From Treponema sp. (GTDB lineage Bacteria; Spirochaetota; Spirochaetia; Treponematales; Treponemataceae), in assembly GCA_012513125.1 (NCBI GenBank), contig JAAZCS010000023.1, forward strand, positions 1 through 10,706: a stretch of 10,706 nt of DNA, read 5' to 3'. Shown here one piece after another: positions 1 to 6,820 of the stretch. The stretch's first letter is position 1; every line of letters starts with the position of its first letter. Both the position numbers and the translations under genes were made by a program. The notes beneath the pieces were generated by a model, which saw only the letters and a program-made list of their open reading frames with translations, was not told the origin of the DNA and ran no database searches.

Positions 1-1302
1 TTAAAGAAGTTGCTCTTTATCCAAACTAGTTTGATACTCAACAAATTTCGTAGTTACTTTAGCAATATCAGAAATTAATAACATTTGTGGAATTTCGCAA
101 TCTATCTTTATGTTACCAAAATCTTCAAAACATTTTTGTGTAATTGATGAATCCAACTCGCCATTTTCTACCATTTTTTCTATTATTTGAAACACTTCAT
201 CCATAGAAAAACGCTCTTTATAGCTTCTACTATCCGCCAATGCACTTAAAATATCAGAAACAGTCAGAATTCTATCTGATAATGAGAAATCTTTTTCTGT
301 TAATCCCAAAGGATAGCCAGAACCGTTTAACTTTTCATGATGATGGCACGCAATCTTACAAATATCATCATCAACGATTTTTTCAAGGATTTTTTTTGTA
401 TAATCAACATGGGTTTTCATAATTTCCATATCGGCAGAATTCAATTTATTTGGTGATTCAAGAATATTCACAGGAATTGCAACTTTTCCTACATCATGCA
501 ATAAAGCACTTATAAAAAGTTTGTTAATTTCTCCTTCATCCAGCCCAAAACGAAGTCCTATTGAATAAGAATAACAGGCAGTATTAATTGTGTGCGTTAC
601 TGTTGATGTGCTTTTAAAGTCCAAAACATACACTAAAAGCTTCAACAACTTTAATGTATCCTTTGCATCCAATGTAATTCTAGAAACAAAATCATCAATT
701 TCTTTCAAATAATCATCAGAAGCAAATACAGACTGAAAATCAATTTTGGAATCAAGTTCAGAAAAAAGCTTCACATAGGACGGGTTTAATTTGATTGATG
801 TAATCTTTGTTAAATTTTTTGGGATTTTGCCATTTTTATTATAAAAATCACTTACAAGTGATGCTATTTGAACAATAGATGTGTATTCAATTTGAGGAAT
901 CACTGACATGAGTTTTTTGTTATAATCTTGATTGAAATAAACCATAGAAACAGAATCTTCTGAAACTGGTGTCATATAATTTAGGAAATATCTGGCAAAA
1001 ATGTAGTTTTGTTCTGATTCATCTTTTGAAAAATAATTAAAATTTGTATCATTGGCATTAAAGCGAAAAAATCCGACACTATGAAACAAGGCAATTAAGA
1101 GCAAATTCACGATTGAAAATCTTTTGTCAAAACCGCTCTCTTTTGCAAGAAGCAATGAAAAATACACAGTCTTATCACAATGAGAGGCTAAATCTTTATT
1201 AATATACGCAAGCATCCTATGAATTATCTGTAGACATTTGCCTGCGGATAAAACTGTAGTTGGAAGAACTCTTTTTTGAGTTAATTCGAATTTTTTCTCC
1301 AT
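1..1302 (-). CDS. HD-GYP domain protein with a degenerate N-terminal HD-like repeat
   Basis: A complete 433-residue protein whose stop codon is the first three bases of the window. The C-terminal domain (about residues 232-400) carries the HD-GYP signature: H237, the HD pair at 269-270 followed by VGK, H298, the HHE cluster at 321-323, GYP at 329-331 and D350. This family hydrolyses cyclic di-GMP (or related cyclic dinucleotides) with a di- or tri-metal centre in the cytoplasm. The usual DGxGYP is NGSGYP here (N326), a mild change. Residues 30-160 look like a second, decayed copy: H41, HSVG at 74-77 in place of HDIG, and D152, with no HHE or GYP equivalent. No membrane segment or receiver domain is visible. 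The gene lies 51 nt downstream of era on the same strand and could be read from it. The ribosome site is weak (AAAGG more than 12 nt before the ATG). The HD-GYP family call is firm; enzymatic activity and substrate are inferred. Confidence 0.85.
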   Translation of the reverse strand: MEKKFELTQKRVLPTTVLSAGKCLQIIHRMLAYINKDLASHCDKTVYFSLLLAKESGFDKRFSIVNLLLIALFHSVGFFRFNANDTNFNYFSKDESEQNYIFARYFLNYMTPVSEDSVSMVYFNQDYNKKLMSVIPQIEYTSIVQIASLVSDFYNKNGKIPKNLTKITSIKLNPSYVKLFSELDSKIDFQSVFASDDYLKEIDDFVSRITLDAKDTLKLLKLLVYVLDFKSTSTVTHTINTACYSYSIGLRFGLDEGEINKLFISALLHDVGKVAIPVNILESPNKLNSADMEIMKTHVDYTKKILEKIVDDDICKIACHHHEKLNGSGYPLGLTEKDFSLSDRILTVSDILSALADSRSYKERFSMDEVFQIIEKMVENGELDSSITQKCFEDFGNIKIDCEIPQMLLISDIAKVTTKFVEYQTSLDKEQLL

Positions 1303-1353
1303 CGTAAAAAATCTATAACCTTTGATATAAAATTACTTTGCTAGAAAGTTCAT

Positions 1354-2283
1354 CTATGCTTTTGGAATCAATTTTTCCAAGACATAATCTTTTTGACGCC
1401 AATTCTTATCTACTTTTACTTGCAAATCAAGCTCAATTTTCTGCATATAAATAGAATTCAGTTTTTTCAAGGCCGCAGTTCTAATTTCTTTGATTTTTGA
1501 AGCCCCTTTTCCAATAACTATGCCTTTTTGACTTTCTCTTTCTATACACAAGAAAGCTCTAATCCAAATTTTTTTGCCTTCATTGCGTTTTTCAACATCA
1601 GCCACTTCAACATAAACCGCGTGCGGAATTTCCTGTTCAAGACGATTTATTGCCTCGCCCCTGATTACTTCTGCAATTCTAAATGTTAAATCCTGATCTG
1701 TATAAACTTCATCTGGATACATTGGAGGCGCAACTGGTGAAATATCATACAAACCTTTTAAAACTTCATTAATTCCAATATCTTTTTCTGCAGAAATTTC
1801 AAAAATTCTATCTTGAGACACTTGAGGAAGTTTTTCTGAAATAAATTTTCTGACATTTTTTGTATTTACATCTGGCAAATCTATTTTATTTATTGCAATT
1901 ACAATTCTTTCCTGAAATTTTTCTATCAATTCAGAAGTATGAAGTTCTTCCTCTCCGGGATTTCTTGAAGCGTCAATTATATATAAAATACAATCTGTAT
2001 CTTCTATTTGAGCCTGTGTTACATTTTTTAGTTTTAGATTTAATTTTTTATCTGAATCATGATATCCGGGAGTATCTATAAAAACCAATTGTCCAAAAGA
2101 TGTATTCACTATTCCTTTTATTGCATTTCTTGTAGTTTGAGGAATTGGCGAAACGATTGAAACAGGTTCCTGACAAGCAGTATTTAAAAAAGTTGATTTA
2201 CCACACGAAGGGCGACCAATTATTGACACTATAGCTGTTTTCAATTCATCTTGATTTTCATTATTCACTTTGTTTTCATTCAT
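1354..2283 (-). CDS. era: GTPase Era, 30S ribosome assembly factor
   Basis: This 309-residue protein is close to the usual Era length of about 300. The GTPase domain has G1 GRPSCGKS at 23-30, a TTR switch I at 50-52, G3 DTPG at 70-73, G4 NKID at 132-135 and G5 SAEKDIG at 164-170. The C-terminal KH RNA-binding domain has GIVIGKGASKIKEI at 254-267. Era binds the 3' end of 16S rRNA and acts as a checkpoint in small-subunit maturation, sometimes at the membrane. The P-loop reads SC where many Era proteins have NV, but GKS is intact, so GTP binding should be retained. It heads a minus-strand pair with the HD-GYP gene 51 nt downstream. No Shine-Dalgarno sequence precedes the ATG at 2283; a TATATT hexamer ends 7 nt before it, so the message may be leaderless. 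Confidence 0.95.
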   Translation of the reverse strand: MNENKVNNENQDELKTAIVSIIGRPSCGKSTFLNTACQEPVSIVSPIPQTTRNAIKGIVNTSFGQLVFIDTPGYHDSDKKLNLKLKNVTQAQIEDTDCILYIIDASRNPGEEELHTSELIEKFQERIVIAINKIDLPDVNTKNVRKFISEKLPQVSQDRIFEISAEKDIGINEVLKGLYDISPVAPPMYPDEVYTDQDLTFRIAEVIRGEAINRLEQEIPHAVYVEVADVEKRNEGKKIWIRAFLCIERESQKGIVIGKGASKIKEIRTAALKKLNSIYMQKIELDLQVKVDKNWRQKDYVLEKLIPKA

Positions 2284-2290
2284 TCAATTA

Positions 2291-2296
2291 AATATA
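2291..2296 (-). promoter_or_regulatory. Candidate -10 box for era, placed for a leaderless transcript
   Basis: On the minus strand the hexamer TATATT (5 of 6 to consensus) is followed by exactly 7 nt and then the era ATG, so transcription would begin at or next to the start codon. A poor -35 match (TTTAAT) sits 17 nt upstream. The surrounding DNA is so A+T-rich that chance matches are likely. Confidence 0.35.
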
Positions 2297-2321
2297 TACG
2301 TTTTAAGAAAATTATTAAAGT

Positions 2322-2372
2322 AATAAATAATTAATTATTGAAGTAACAAAAATTAAAAAATAAATAATTAAT
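2322..2372. repeat. 14-nt direct repeat with an overlapping palindrome in the divergent intergenic region
   Basis: AATAAATAATTAAT occurs at 2322-2335 and again at 2359-2372, starts 37 nt apart. The first copy overlaps a perfect 14-nt palindrome, AATAATTAATTATT, at 2326-2339; the second copy holds only the left part. The layout could be an operator for a dimeric regulator between era and the 360-residue gene, but A+T-only repeats of this size arise easily by chance. Confidence 0.3.
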
Positions 2373-2395
2373 CAGTATTAAATTTCTTTAAAGTC

Positions 2396-2404
2396 TGTTA
2401 AAAT
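2396..2404 (+). promoter_or_regulatory. Candidate extended -10 promoter for the 360-residue gene
   Basis: TGTTAAAAT matches the extended -10 pattern TGn plus TATAAT (hexamer TAAAAT at 2399-2404, 5 of 6). Exactly 7 nt separate it from the ATG at 2412, so the transcript would be leaderless, which fits the lack of a Shine-Dalgarno sequence. No convincing -35 is seen, as is often the case for extended -10 promoters. Confidence 0.4.
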
Positions 2405-2411
2405 TGATAAT

Positions 2412-3494
2412 ATGCAAACGACATCGGAATTTGAACAGATTGATATCGATTCTTTTTTTGATACAAACGAACAACAAAATGAAGAATCTTCTAAGAGAGT
2501 AGAAATCTTTACAGAACGGCAAAGTTCACTATTGAATAAATTTCTTCCAATCGTACAAGAAAGAAACAAAGAAAAAGCAGAGATATTTTTAAATAGAATA
2601 GTTGATTTGGAATTTCTTTCTAACGCAGTTGCAAGATTTCCATCCCTTTTGGAACGCCATGAATTAGCAGGCGGAACAAGAACTCCTACTTCCCTTATTG
2701 ACTCATTATTAGCCCATCAAGGCCAAAGAGATTCAACATTACACTTACCGTCAAAGGCAGTTCTAGGAAAAGGTCTATTAGTGGCAAAAACTCATACATT
2801 TTCAAGCATTTCAAAATATGCACACTATCTTGGAGATTGCGAAGATTATTACAAAGCATTTGAATCAGAAACTGTTTTATCTATGTTCTCACTCCTTGTT
2901 GAAGATGTTTACCTAAATTTAATACAAGACACAACACTACCAATAGCATATAGAAAAGAATGGGCATTATCTTTGCTTCTTTTATGGGAACACTGGAATG
3001 ACCAAACTATAGAAACGGCGGCTCCTGTTCTTCAAGATGTATGGACTGCCAGAAGAAAATTGGCACCTGCTTTTGGAACAATGATGGGAACAAGTGAATT
3101 GTTATTGATTTCCATGCACATGGATGACCAATGGATTTCATTTATTAAGCAAAAACTTGGCGATAGCGGTGTTTCACAAGCAATGGAAGAATTCTTATTT
3201 GGAATCTCCTATGAACAAATAAAAACACTCAGAACTATTCTTAAAACAAAAGGAATTGCCGCCATTGGGCGAGATGAAGTGTCAAAATTTCTTGGGGAAC
3301 ACGTTAAAGCGGATGCCGGTTTGGACTATCGTGATTTTTATTCTATGTATACCGTCAGAAGAGATAACGCAAGATCCAGAGCGAGACTGAATATAGAAGG
3401 CCCACACAAAACCCTTGAGGATTATTTTATTCAATTTATTACAGAACAAAACAAGGAGAAGCAAAACAATGACTCATTCGCAAAACCAAACTGA
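2412..3494 (+). CDS. Uncharacterised 360-residue helical protein
   Basis: I do not recognise a family. The protein is soluble-looking, with no signal peptide or clear membrane segment, and appears mostly alpha-helical. The N-terminal 35 residues are acidic and probably disordered. Residues 40-85 and 145-215 look like amphipathic helices, the latter rich in Leu and Trp (LLLLWEHW at 188-195). The most conserved-looking parts are the Gly/Thr-rich stretch around 86-95 and a basic segment near the C-terminus (VRRDNARSRAR at 315-325), a candidate nucleic-acid or phosphate contact. No catalytic motif is evident. The ATG at 2412 is used because no other Met occurs until residue 158. No Shine-Dalgarno sequence is present; a possible leaderless promoter lies just upstream. 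Its end overlaps the next gene by 26 nt, so the two are surely co-transcribed and may be functionally linked. Real gene: high confidence. Function: unknown. Confidence 0.85.
   Translation: MQTTSEFEQIDIDSFFDTNEQQNEESSKRVEIFTERQSSLLNKFLPIVQERNKEKAEIFLNRIVDLEFLSNAVARFPSLLERHELAGGTRTPTSLIDSLLAHQGQRDSTLHLPSKAVLGKGLLVAKTHTFSSISKYAHYLGDCEDYYKAFESETVLSMFSLLVEDVYLNLIQDTTLPIAYRKEWALSLLLLWEHWNDQTIETAAPVLQDVWTARRKLAPAFGTMMGTSELLLISMHMDDQWISFIKQKLGDSGVSQAMEEFLFGISYEQIKTLRTILKTKGIAAIGRDEVSKFLGEHVKADAGLDYRDFYSMYTVRRDNARSRARLNIEGPHKTLEDYFIQFITEQNKEKQNNDSFAKPN
3453..3458 (+). promoter_or_regulatory. Shine-Dalgarno site fixing the start of the XRE-cupin gene
   Basis: AAGGAG lies 10 nt before the ATG at 3469, inside the 3' end of the preceding gene. 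It favours this start over the in-frame ATG at 3415, which would add 18 residues with no ribosome site. Confidence 0.75.
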
Positions 3495-4113
3495 TTTATC
3501 AGATGACACAAACTCCCCCTCAAAATCAATAAAGAATAAAAAAGTTCCATATCATTTTGGTGAAAAATTAAGAAAGGTCCGTGAAAACAAAGGATATACA
3601 TTAAAAGTTGTTGCTCAAAAAGCTGGCGTATCAGAAAGCCTTGTCTCTCAAATAGAAAGAAATCATGTTTCACCTGCAATCGACACACTTTTAGCCTTAG
3701 CAGACGTTCTAGACATCAATCTGGAATTTCTTTTTGAAGAATACCGAAAAAACAGACCTGTTCAAATTGTTAGAGCTTTAGAAAGGCTTTCAATGAATGA
3801 AGAAGATGTTGTTTATGAAGAACTTTCAAAACCAGATAGCTCCGACAAAGCAAATTCTTTTGAATCATATATAATAAAAATTCCAGTAAACTCGCACACT
3901 CATCGCGGTTCTTATGGACATCTTGGCAGAGAATTAGGATTTATTCTAAGCGGAAAAGCAAAACTTCTATACGAAAACAACGAGTATACATTAACTCAAG
4001 GCGACAGCGTTTCTTTTTCAGCTGGAGTTCCACACATACTTGAAAATATTGGAGATGAAGTGTTAGAAGCATTTTGGTTAGTCACTCCAGCCCAACGTTT
4101 CACAAATCAATAA
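3469..4113 (+). CDS. XRE-family HTH regulator with C-terminal cupin sensor domain
   Basis: With the start at 3469 the protein has 214 residues. Residues about 30-92 form a lambda-repressor-like helix-turn-helix (KVRENKGYTLKVVAQ, then ESLVSQIERN). Residues about 135-206 form a cupin barrel: H143 and H145, E155 and G162 of motif 1; G178, G186, H189 and N193 of motif 2, so the usual metal-binding His and Glu residues are present. This architecture belongs to cytoplasmic one-component regulators in which the cupin binds a small ligand or metal and alters DNA binding; family members control sulfur, polyamine and amino-acid genes. Nothing here reveals the ligand. The gene overlaps the upstream 360-residue gene by 26 nt, implying one operon. 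The likeliest target is its own promoter region at 2284-2411, where a palindrome is found, but that is inference. A weak A+T hairpin follows the stop. Confidence 0.9.
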   Translation: MTHSQNQTDLSDDTNSPSKSIKNKKVPYHFGEKLRKVRENKGYTLKVVAQKAGVSESLVSQIERNHVSPAIDTLLALADVLDINLEFLFEEYRKNRPVQIVRALERLSMNEEDVVYEELSKPDSSDKANSFESYIIKIPVNSHTHRGSYGHLGRELGFILSGKAKLLYENNEYTLTQGDSVSFSAGVPHILENIGDEVLEAFWLVTPAQRFTNQ

Positions 4114-4127
4114 AAACAATATTGATT
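4105..4127 (+). terminator. Weak A+T hairpin after the XRE-cupin gene
   Basis: AATCAAT at 4105-4111 pairs perfectly with ATTGATT at 4121-4127 around a 9-nt loop, and a T-rich stretch follows to 4140. With only one G-C pair it is a poor terminator and could instead be an inverted-repeat binding site. The stem overlaps the stop codon. Confidence 0.25.
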
Positions 4128-4167
4128 AATTTTACATTTTATGATAGCCTAAATTCACTTATTCGGA

Positions 4168-4189
4168 ACCCCGTTTAGAGGGAGGTGAT
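4168..4189 (+). promoter_or_regulatory. rpsU ribosome-binding site, possibly partly sequestered
   Basis: GGAGGTGAT at 4181-4189 is a nine-base match to the anti-Shine-Dalgarno end of 16S rRNA, 5 nt before the ATG, and by far the strongest site in the window. ACCCC at 4168-4172 can pair with GGAGGT at 4181-4186 with one bulged A, closing an 8-nt loop; such a fold would hide the site. The ribosome site is certain; the hairpin is a suggestion. Confidence 0.6.
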
Positions 4190-4194
4190 TTTAA

Positions 4195-4407
4195 ATGGCA
4201 ACAATCAATGTTGATGATACAGAAAATCTTGAAAAAGCAATTAAACGTTTCAAGAGAATGGTTGAAAAAGAAGGTATTATCCGTGAATACAAAAAACGTG
4301 AATACTACGAAAAACCATCTACAATTCTTAATCGCAAGAATAAGACTCTTCAGCGCAAAATGATGAAGAAAACAAGAAAAACACATGATACAAAATCTGC
4401 TTACTAG
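4195..4407 (+). CDS. rpsU: 30S ribosomal protein bS21
   Basis: This 70-residue, strongly basic protein has the normal bS21 length. It shows the family pattern: an N-terminal region with [12 protein letters not shown] at 10-21, then [17 protein letters not shown] at 27-43, and a very basic tail ([16 protein letters not shown] at 47-62). bS21 sits on the small-subunit platform near the 16S 3' end and helps initiation on natural messages. The gene is preceded by a near-perfect Shine-Dalgarno sequence and followed by a strong intrinsic terminator, so it forms its own unit or ends the unit begun by the genes at 2412-4113. A TATGAT at 4140-4145 could be its -10, but no matching -35 exists at normal spacing. 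The usual rpsU neighbours of proteobacteria (dnaG, rpoD) are absent. Confidence 0.95.
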   Translation: MATINVDDTENLEKAIKRFKRMVEKEGIIREYKKREYYEKPSTILNRKNKTLQRKMMKKTRKTHDTKSAY

Positions 4408-4425
4408 TTTGCAGAAACAAATGTG

Positions 4426-4457
4426 AAAAACCCGATTTTTTTTAGAATCGGGTTTTT
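4426..4457 (+). terminator. Rho-independent terminator of rpsU
   Basis: A perfect 12-bp stem, AAAAACCCGATT (4426-4437) with AATCGGGTTTTT (4446-4457), closes an 8-nt loop. The T-rich descending arm and the T-rich bases following it give a normal intrinsic terminator 18 nt after the rpsU stop. Confidence 0.9.
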
Positions 4458-4483
4458 ATTTTTTAAATATACTTTAGAAATTA

Positions 4484-4512
4484 TTGCAACATTATTTTCA
4501 TTTATGTATAAT
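4484..4512 (+). promoter_or_regulatory. Sigma-70-type promoter of citrate synthase
   Basis: TTGCAA at 4484-4489, a 17-nt spacer and a perfect TATAAT at 4507-4512 form the best promoter match in the window. The start of transcription would be near 4519, leaving about 87 nt of leader before the ATG at 4606. A second TATAAA at 4539-4544 lies within a similar local sequence. The rest of 4462-4605 is A+T-rich, with a 7-bp inverted repeat at 4508-4523 that covers the -10. Confidence 0.7.
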
Positions 4513-4605
4513 TATTTAATTATAATTTTATTTATATGTATAAATATTCAATTTTAGTAGTTTTTATGCATATAAGTAACCTTTTTTTACCAATGGAGGC
4601 TTACA

Positions 4606-5967
4606 ATGAGAACAGATATGACCGACTCTTTTATTTTAAAGAAACTTGCGGAAATGGCAAATAACAATGACCCCATAAACCCTGATTTATATACAAAATA
4701 TGATGTAAAACGAGGATTAAGAAACGCAAACGGAACCGGCGTTCTCGTTGGATTAACAAGAATTGGTGATGTAGTTGGCTACGAAATGAAAGATGGTGAA
4801 AAAATCGCCATTCCAGGAAAACTAATTTACCGTGGCTACAATGTTGAAGATTTGATTAATGACGCAGAAATCAACAATCAATTTGGATATGAACAATGTG
4901 CCTACCTTTTATTATTTGGAGAACTTCCAAACAAGAATCAATTATCTGCATTCTCTGATTTTCTTGGTGAATGTCGTGTTCTTCCTCCAAACTTCACAGA
5001 AGACATGATTATGAAAGCCCCTTCTAACGATATTATGAACAAAATCGCTCGTGGTGTTCTTGCAAGCTATTCTTATGACAAAAACCCAGAAGATCGATCT
5101 GTTGAAAATATTATCAGACAATGTATTGAATTAATTGCAAGATTTTCAACATTGGCTGCCTATGGCTATCAAGCAAAAAGACGTTATTATGACGATAAAA
5201 GTATGTTTATTCATAATCCAAAACCAGAACTATCAACAGCAGAAAATTTCTTGAGACTTATACGTTCAGACAAAACATACACCAAACTTGAAGCAGAACT
5301 TCTTGACCTTGCATTGATTTTACACGCCGAACACGGAGGAGGAAACAATTCTTCATTAACTGTTCACGTTGTTTCGTCAGCCGATACAGATACTTATTCA
5401 GCTATTGCTGCCGCAGTTGGTTCTCTAAAAGGACGAAGACACGGAGGTGCAAATATTTGTGTCGTTGAAATGATGGATGATATTAAAAGCAATGTAAAAG
5501 ATTGGAGCAACGAAAACGAAATCACTCAATACCTAACTAAAATTGCAAAAAAAGAAGCTTTCGACCATTCAGGATTAATTTACGGAATGGGTCACGCTGT
5601 ATACACAATTAGCGATCCTCGTGAGATTCTATTAAAAAAGAAAGCAAAAGAATTGGCACAAGAAAAGGGATTGCTAAATGAATATCAACTTTACGACATA
5701 ATTGAAAAAGTTGCACCAAATATCATCGCAAACGTTCATAATTCAACAAAGAATATTTGTGCTAACGTCGACTTTTATTCAGGATTTGTTTATTCAATGC
5801 TAAATATTCCAAGAGAATTATATACTCCAATTTTTGCCATCTCTCGCGTAGCCGGTTGGTCTGCACACATAATAGAAGAAGCTGTATCTGGCGGAAGAAT
5901 TTACCGTCCTGCTTATAAAAATATCTCAGAAGAGCGACCTTTCATTCCTCTTATGGAACGAAAATAA
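4606..5967 (+). CDS. gltA: Citrate synthase (citrate/2-methylcitrate synthase family)
   Basis: This 453-residue enzyme condenses acetyl-CoA with oxaloacetate to give citrate in the cytoplasm. Visible hallmarks are HAEH at 240-243, RHGGAN at 278-283 (catalytic His 279), GMGHAVY at 327-333 with DPR at 337-339 (His 330), NVDFYSG at 387-393 (catalytic Asp 389), FAISRVAGWSAH at 410-421 (Arg 414) and the terminal RIYRPAY at 431-437. HAEH is followed by GGGNNSS rather than the common NAST, a version I associate with clostridial and treponemal enzymes. A TGGAGG Shine-Dalgarno sequence at 4594-4599 sits 6 nt before the ATG. The gene has its own promoter and is followed after 5 nt by an rsuA-type gene. 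No aconitase or isocitrate dehydrogenase gene lies in the window; in an anaerobe the likely role is glutamate precursor supply. A 2-methylcitrate synthase role cannot be excluded from sequence alone. Confidence 0.93.
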   Translation: MRTDMTDSFILKKLAEMANNNDPINPDLYTKYDVKRGLRNANGTGVLVGLTRIGDVVGYEMKDGEKIAIPGKLIYRGYNVEDLINDAEINNQFGYEQCAYLLLFGELPNKNQLSAFSDFLGECRVLPPNFTEDMIMKAPSNDIMNKIARGVLASYSYDKNPEDRSVENIIRQCIELIARFSTLAAYGYQAKRRYYDDKSMFIHNPKPELSTAENFLRLIRSDKTYTKLEAELLDLALILHAEHGGGNNSSLTVHVVSSADTDTYSAIAAAVGSLKGRRHGGANICVVEMMDDIKSNVKDWSNENEITQYLTKIAKKEAFDHSGLIYGMGHAVYTISDPREILLKKKAKELAQEKGLLNEYQLYDIIEKVAPNIIANVHNSTKNICANVDFYSGFVYSMLNIPRELYTPIFAISRVAGWSAHIIEEAVSGGRIYRPAYKNISEERPFIPLMERK

Positions 5968-5972
5968 ATTAC

Positions 5973-6764
5973 ATGGAAAGAATCGATAAATTACTTTCAC
6001 ATGAAGGTTTTGGCTCCAGAAAAGATATACGAAAATTACTCAGAAACACAGTTGTTCTATTGAATGACAAGCAGATTTTTGACTGTTCAATCAATATTAA
6101 TCCAGAAACAGATATTCTAAACGTTGATGGAAAGATAGTTGATTTGCATCAAAATATCTACCTGATGATGAACAAAATAAAAAATACAGTTTCTTCAAAT
6201 AAAGATGGCGACCACCAAACTGTTTTTGACTATTTAGATGACAATTTGCGCACTCCTTACTTTCAAGATAAACTTCATTTAATTGGAAGACTTGATATTG
6301 ATACAGAAGGATTACTTCTTTTTACGACTGATGGACTTCTTACACACAAATTGATTTCTCCCAAAAATAATATTTCAAAGACTTATTTTGTTGTTTTAAA
6401 AGAAAAAGAGTCTGATGAACATAAAAAACAAATAGAGGACGCGTTTTCTAAGGGAATTCACATTCCTTCAGAAGATAATGACGCAGAAGCCGATTGTAAG
6501 CCTGCCAAAATTAAATGGGCATCCCAAAATGAATGCATTGAAAACTGCAAAAATACTTCATGGAAGAGCGACACATTTGCTGCAGCCGCATTCTTATCAA
6601 TAACAGAAGGCAAATATCATCAAGTAAAACGAATGTTTAGAGCCATTGGCAATGAAGTAATTTATTTAAAAAGAATAAAAGAAGGAAATCTAACTTTAGA
6701 TAAAAACCTAAAACCTGGTGAATACAAATATATTGATAATCTACCAGATTTGCTTGATTTATAA
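5973..6764 (+). CDS. rsuA: 16S rRNA pseudouridine synthase, RsuA type
   Basis: This 263-residue protein begins with an S4 RNA-binding domain (about 1-48, RIDKLLSHEGFGSR) followed by a pseudouridine synthase domain. GRLDIDTEGLL at 105-115 holds the catalytic aspartate (D108). KYHQVKRMF at 214-222 marks the RsuA branch, which modifies U516 of 16S rRNA, rather than RluB, RluE or RluF, which read NREVRR-like there. It is some 30 residues longer than the E. coli enzyme, mainly through an insertion at about 165-205 that is acidic at first and contains three cysteines (175, 188, 192). The ATG is only 5 nt after the citrate synthase stop and has no good Shine-Dalgarno sequence, so translation is probably coupled to gltA. 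Family and catalytic residue are secure; the exact target uridine is inferred from the motif. Confidence 0.88.
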   Translation: MERIDKLLSHEGFGSRKDIRKLLRNTVVLLNDKQIFDCSININPETDILNVDGKIVDLHQNIYLMMNKIKNTVSSNKDGDHQTVFDYLDDNLRTPYFQDKLHLIGRLDIDTEGLLLFTTDGLLTHKLISPKNNISKTYFVVLKEKESDEHKKQIEDAFSKGIHIPSEDNDAEADCKPAKIKWASQNECIENCKNTSWKSDTFAAAAFLSITEGKYHQVKRMFRAIGNEVIYLKRIKEGNLTLDKNLKPGEYKYIDNLPDLLDL

Positions 6765-6810
6765 ACAGTGATAATTTACAATAAATTTTCTCATACGATT
6801 TATTTTTTTT

Positions 6811-6815
6811 GGAGA
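6811..6815 (+). promoter_or_regulatory. Shine-Dalgarno site fixing the start of fhs
   Basis: GGAGA lies 5 nt before the ATG at 6821. It rules out the in-frame TTG at 6809, which lies upstream of this site and would add only four residues. In the gap after rsuA, TTTACA at 6775-6780 with TTTATT at 6799-6804 (18-nt spacer) is a weak promoter candidate. Confidence 0.7.
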
Positions 6816-6820
6816 TAAAA

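Noticed and set aside
2322..2372. Repeated A+T units read as a CRISPR or iteron array.
   Set aside because: Only two imperfect copies of low-complexity A/T sequence, with no spacer regularity and no cas or replication gene nearby.
3415..3468. Longer start for the XRE-cupin protein at the ATG at 3415.
   Set aside because: It would add 18 residues unlike the family with no ribosome site. AAGGAG at 3453-3458 clearly serves the ATG at 3469.
4140..4145. TATGAT as the -10 of an rpsU promoter.
   Set aside because: The nearest -35-like sequence (TTGATT at 4122-4127) is only 12 nt away, too close, and no hexamer at 16-18 nt is acceptable.
6809..6820. TTG start four codons upstream of fhs.
   Set aside because: The TTG is upstream of the GGAGA ribosome site, which sits 5 nt before the ATG at 6821.
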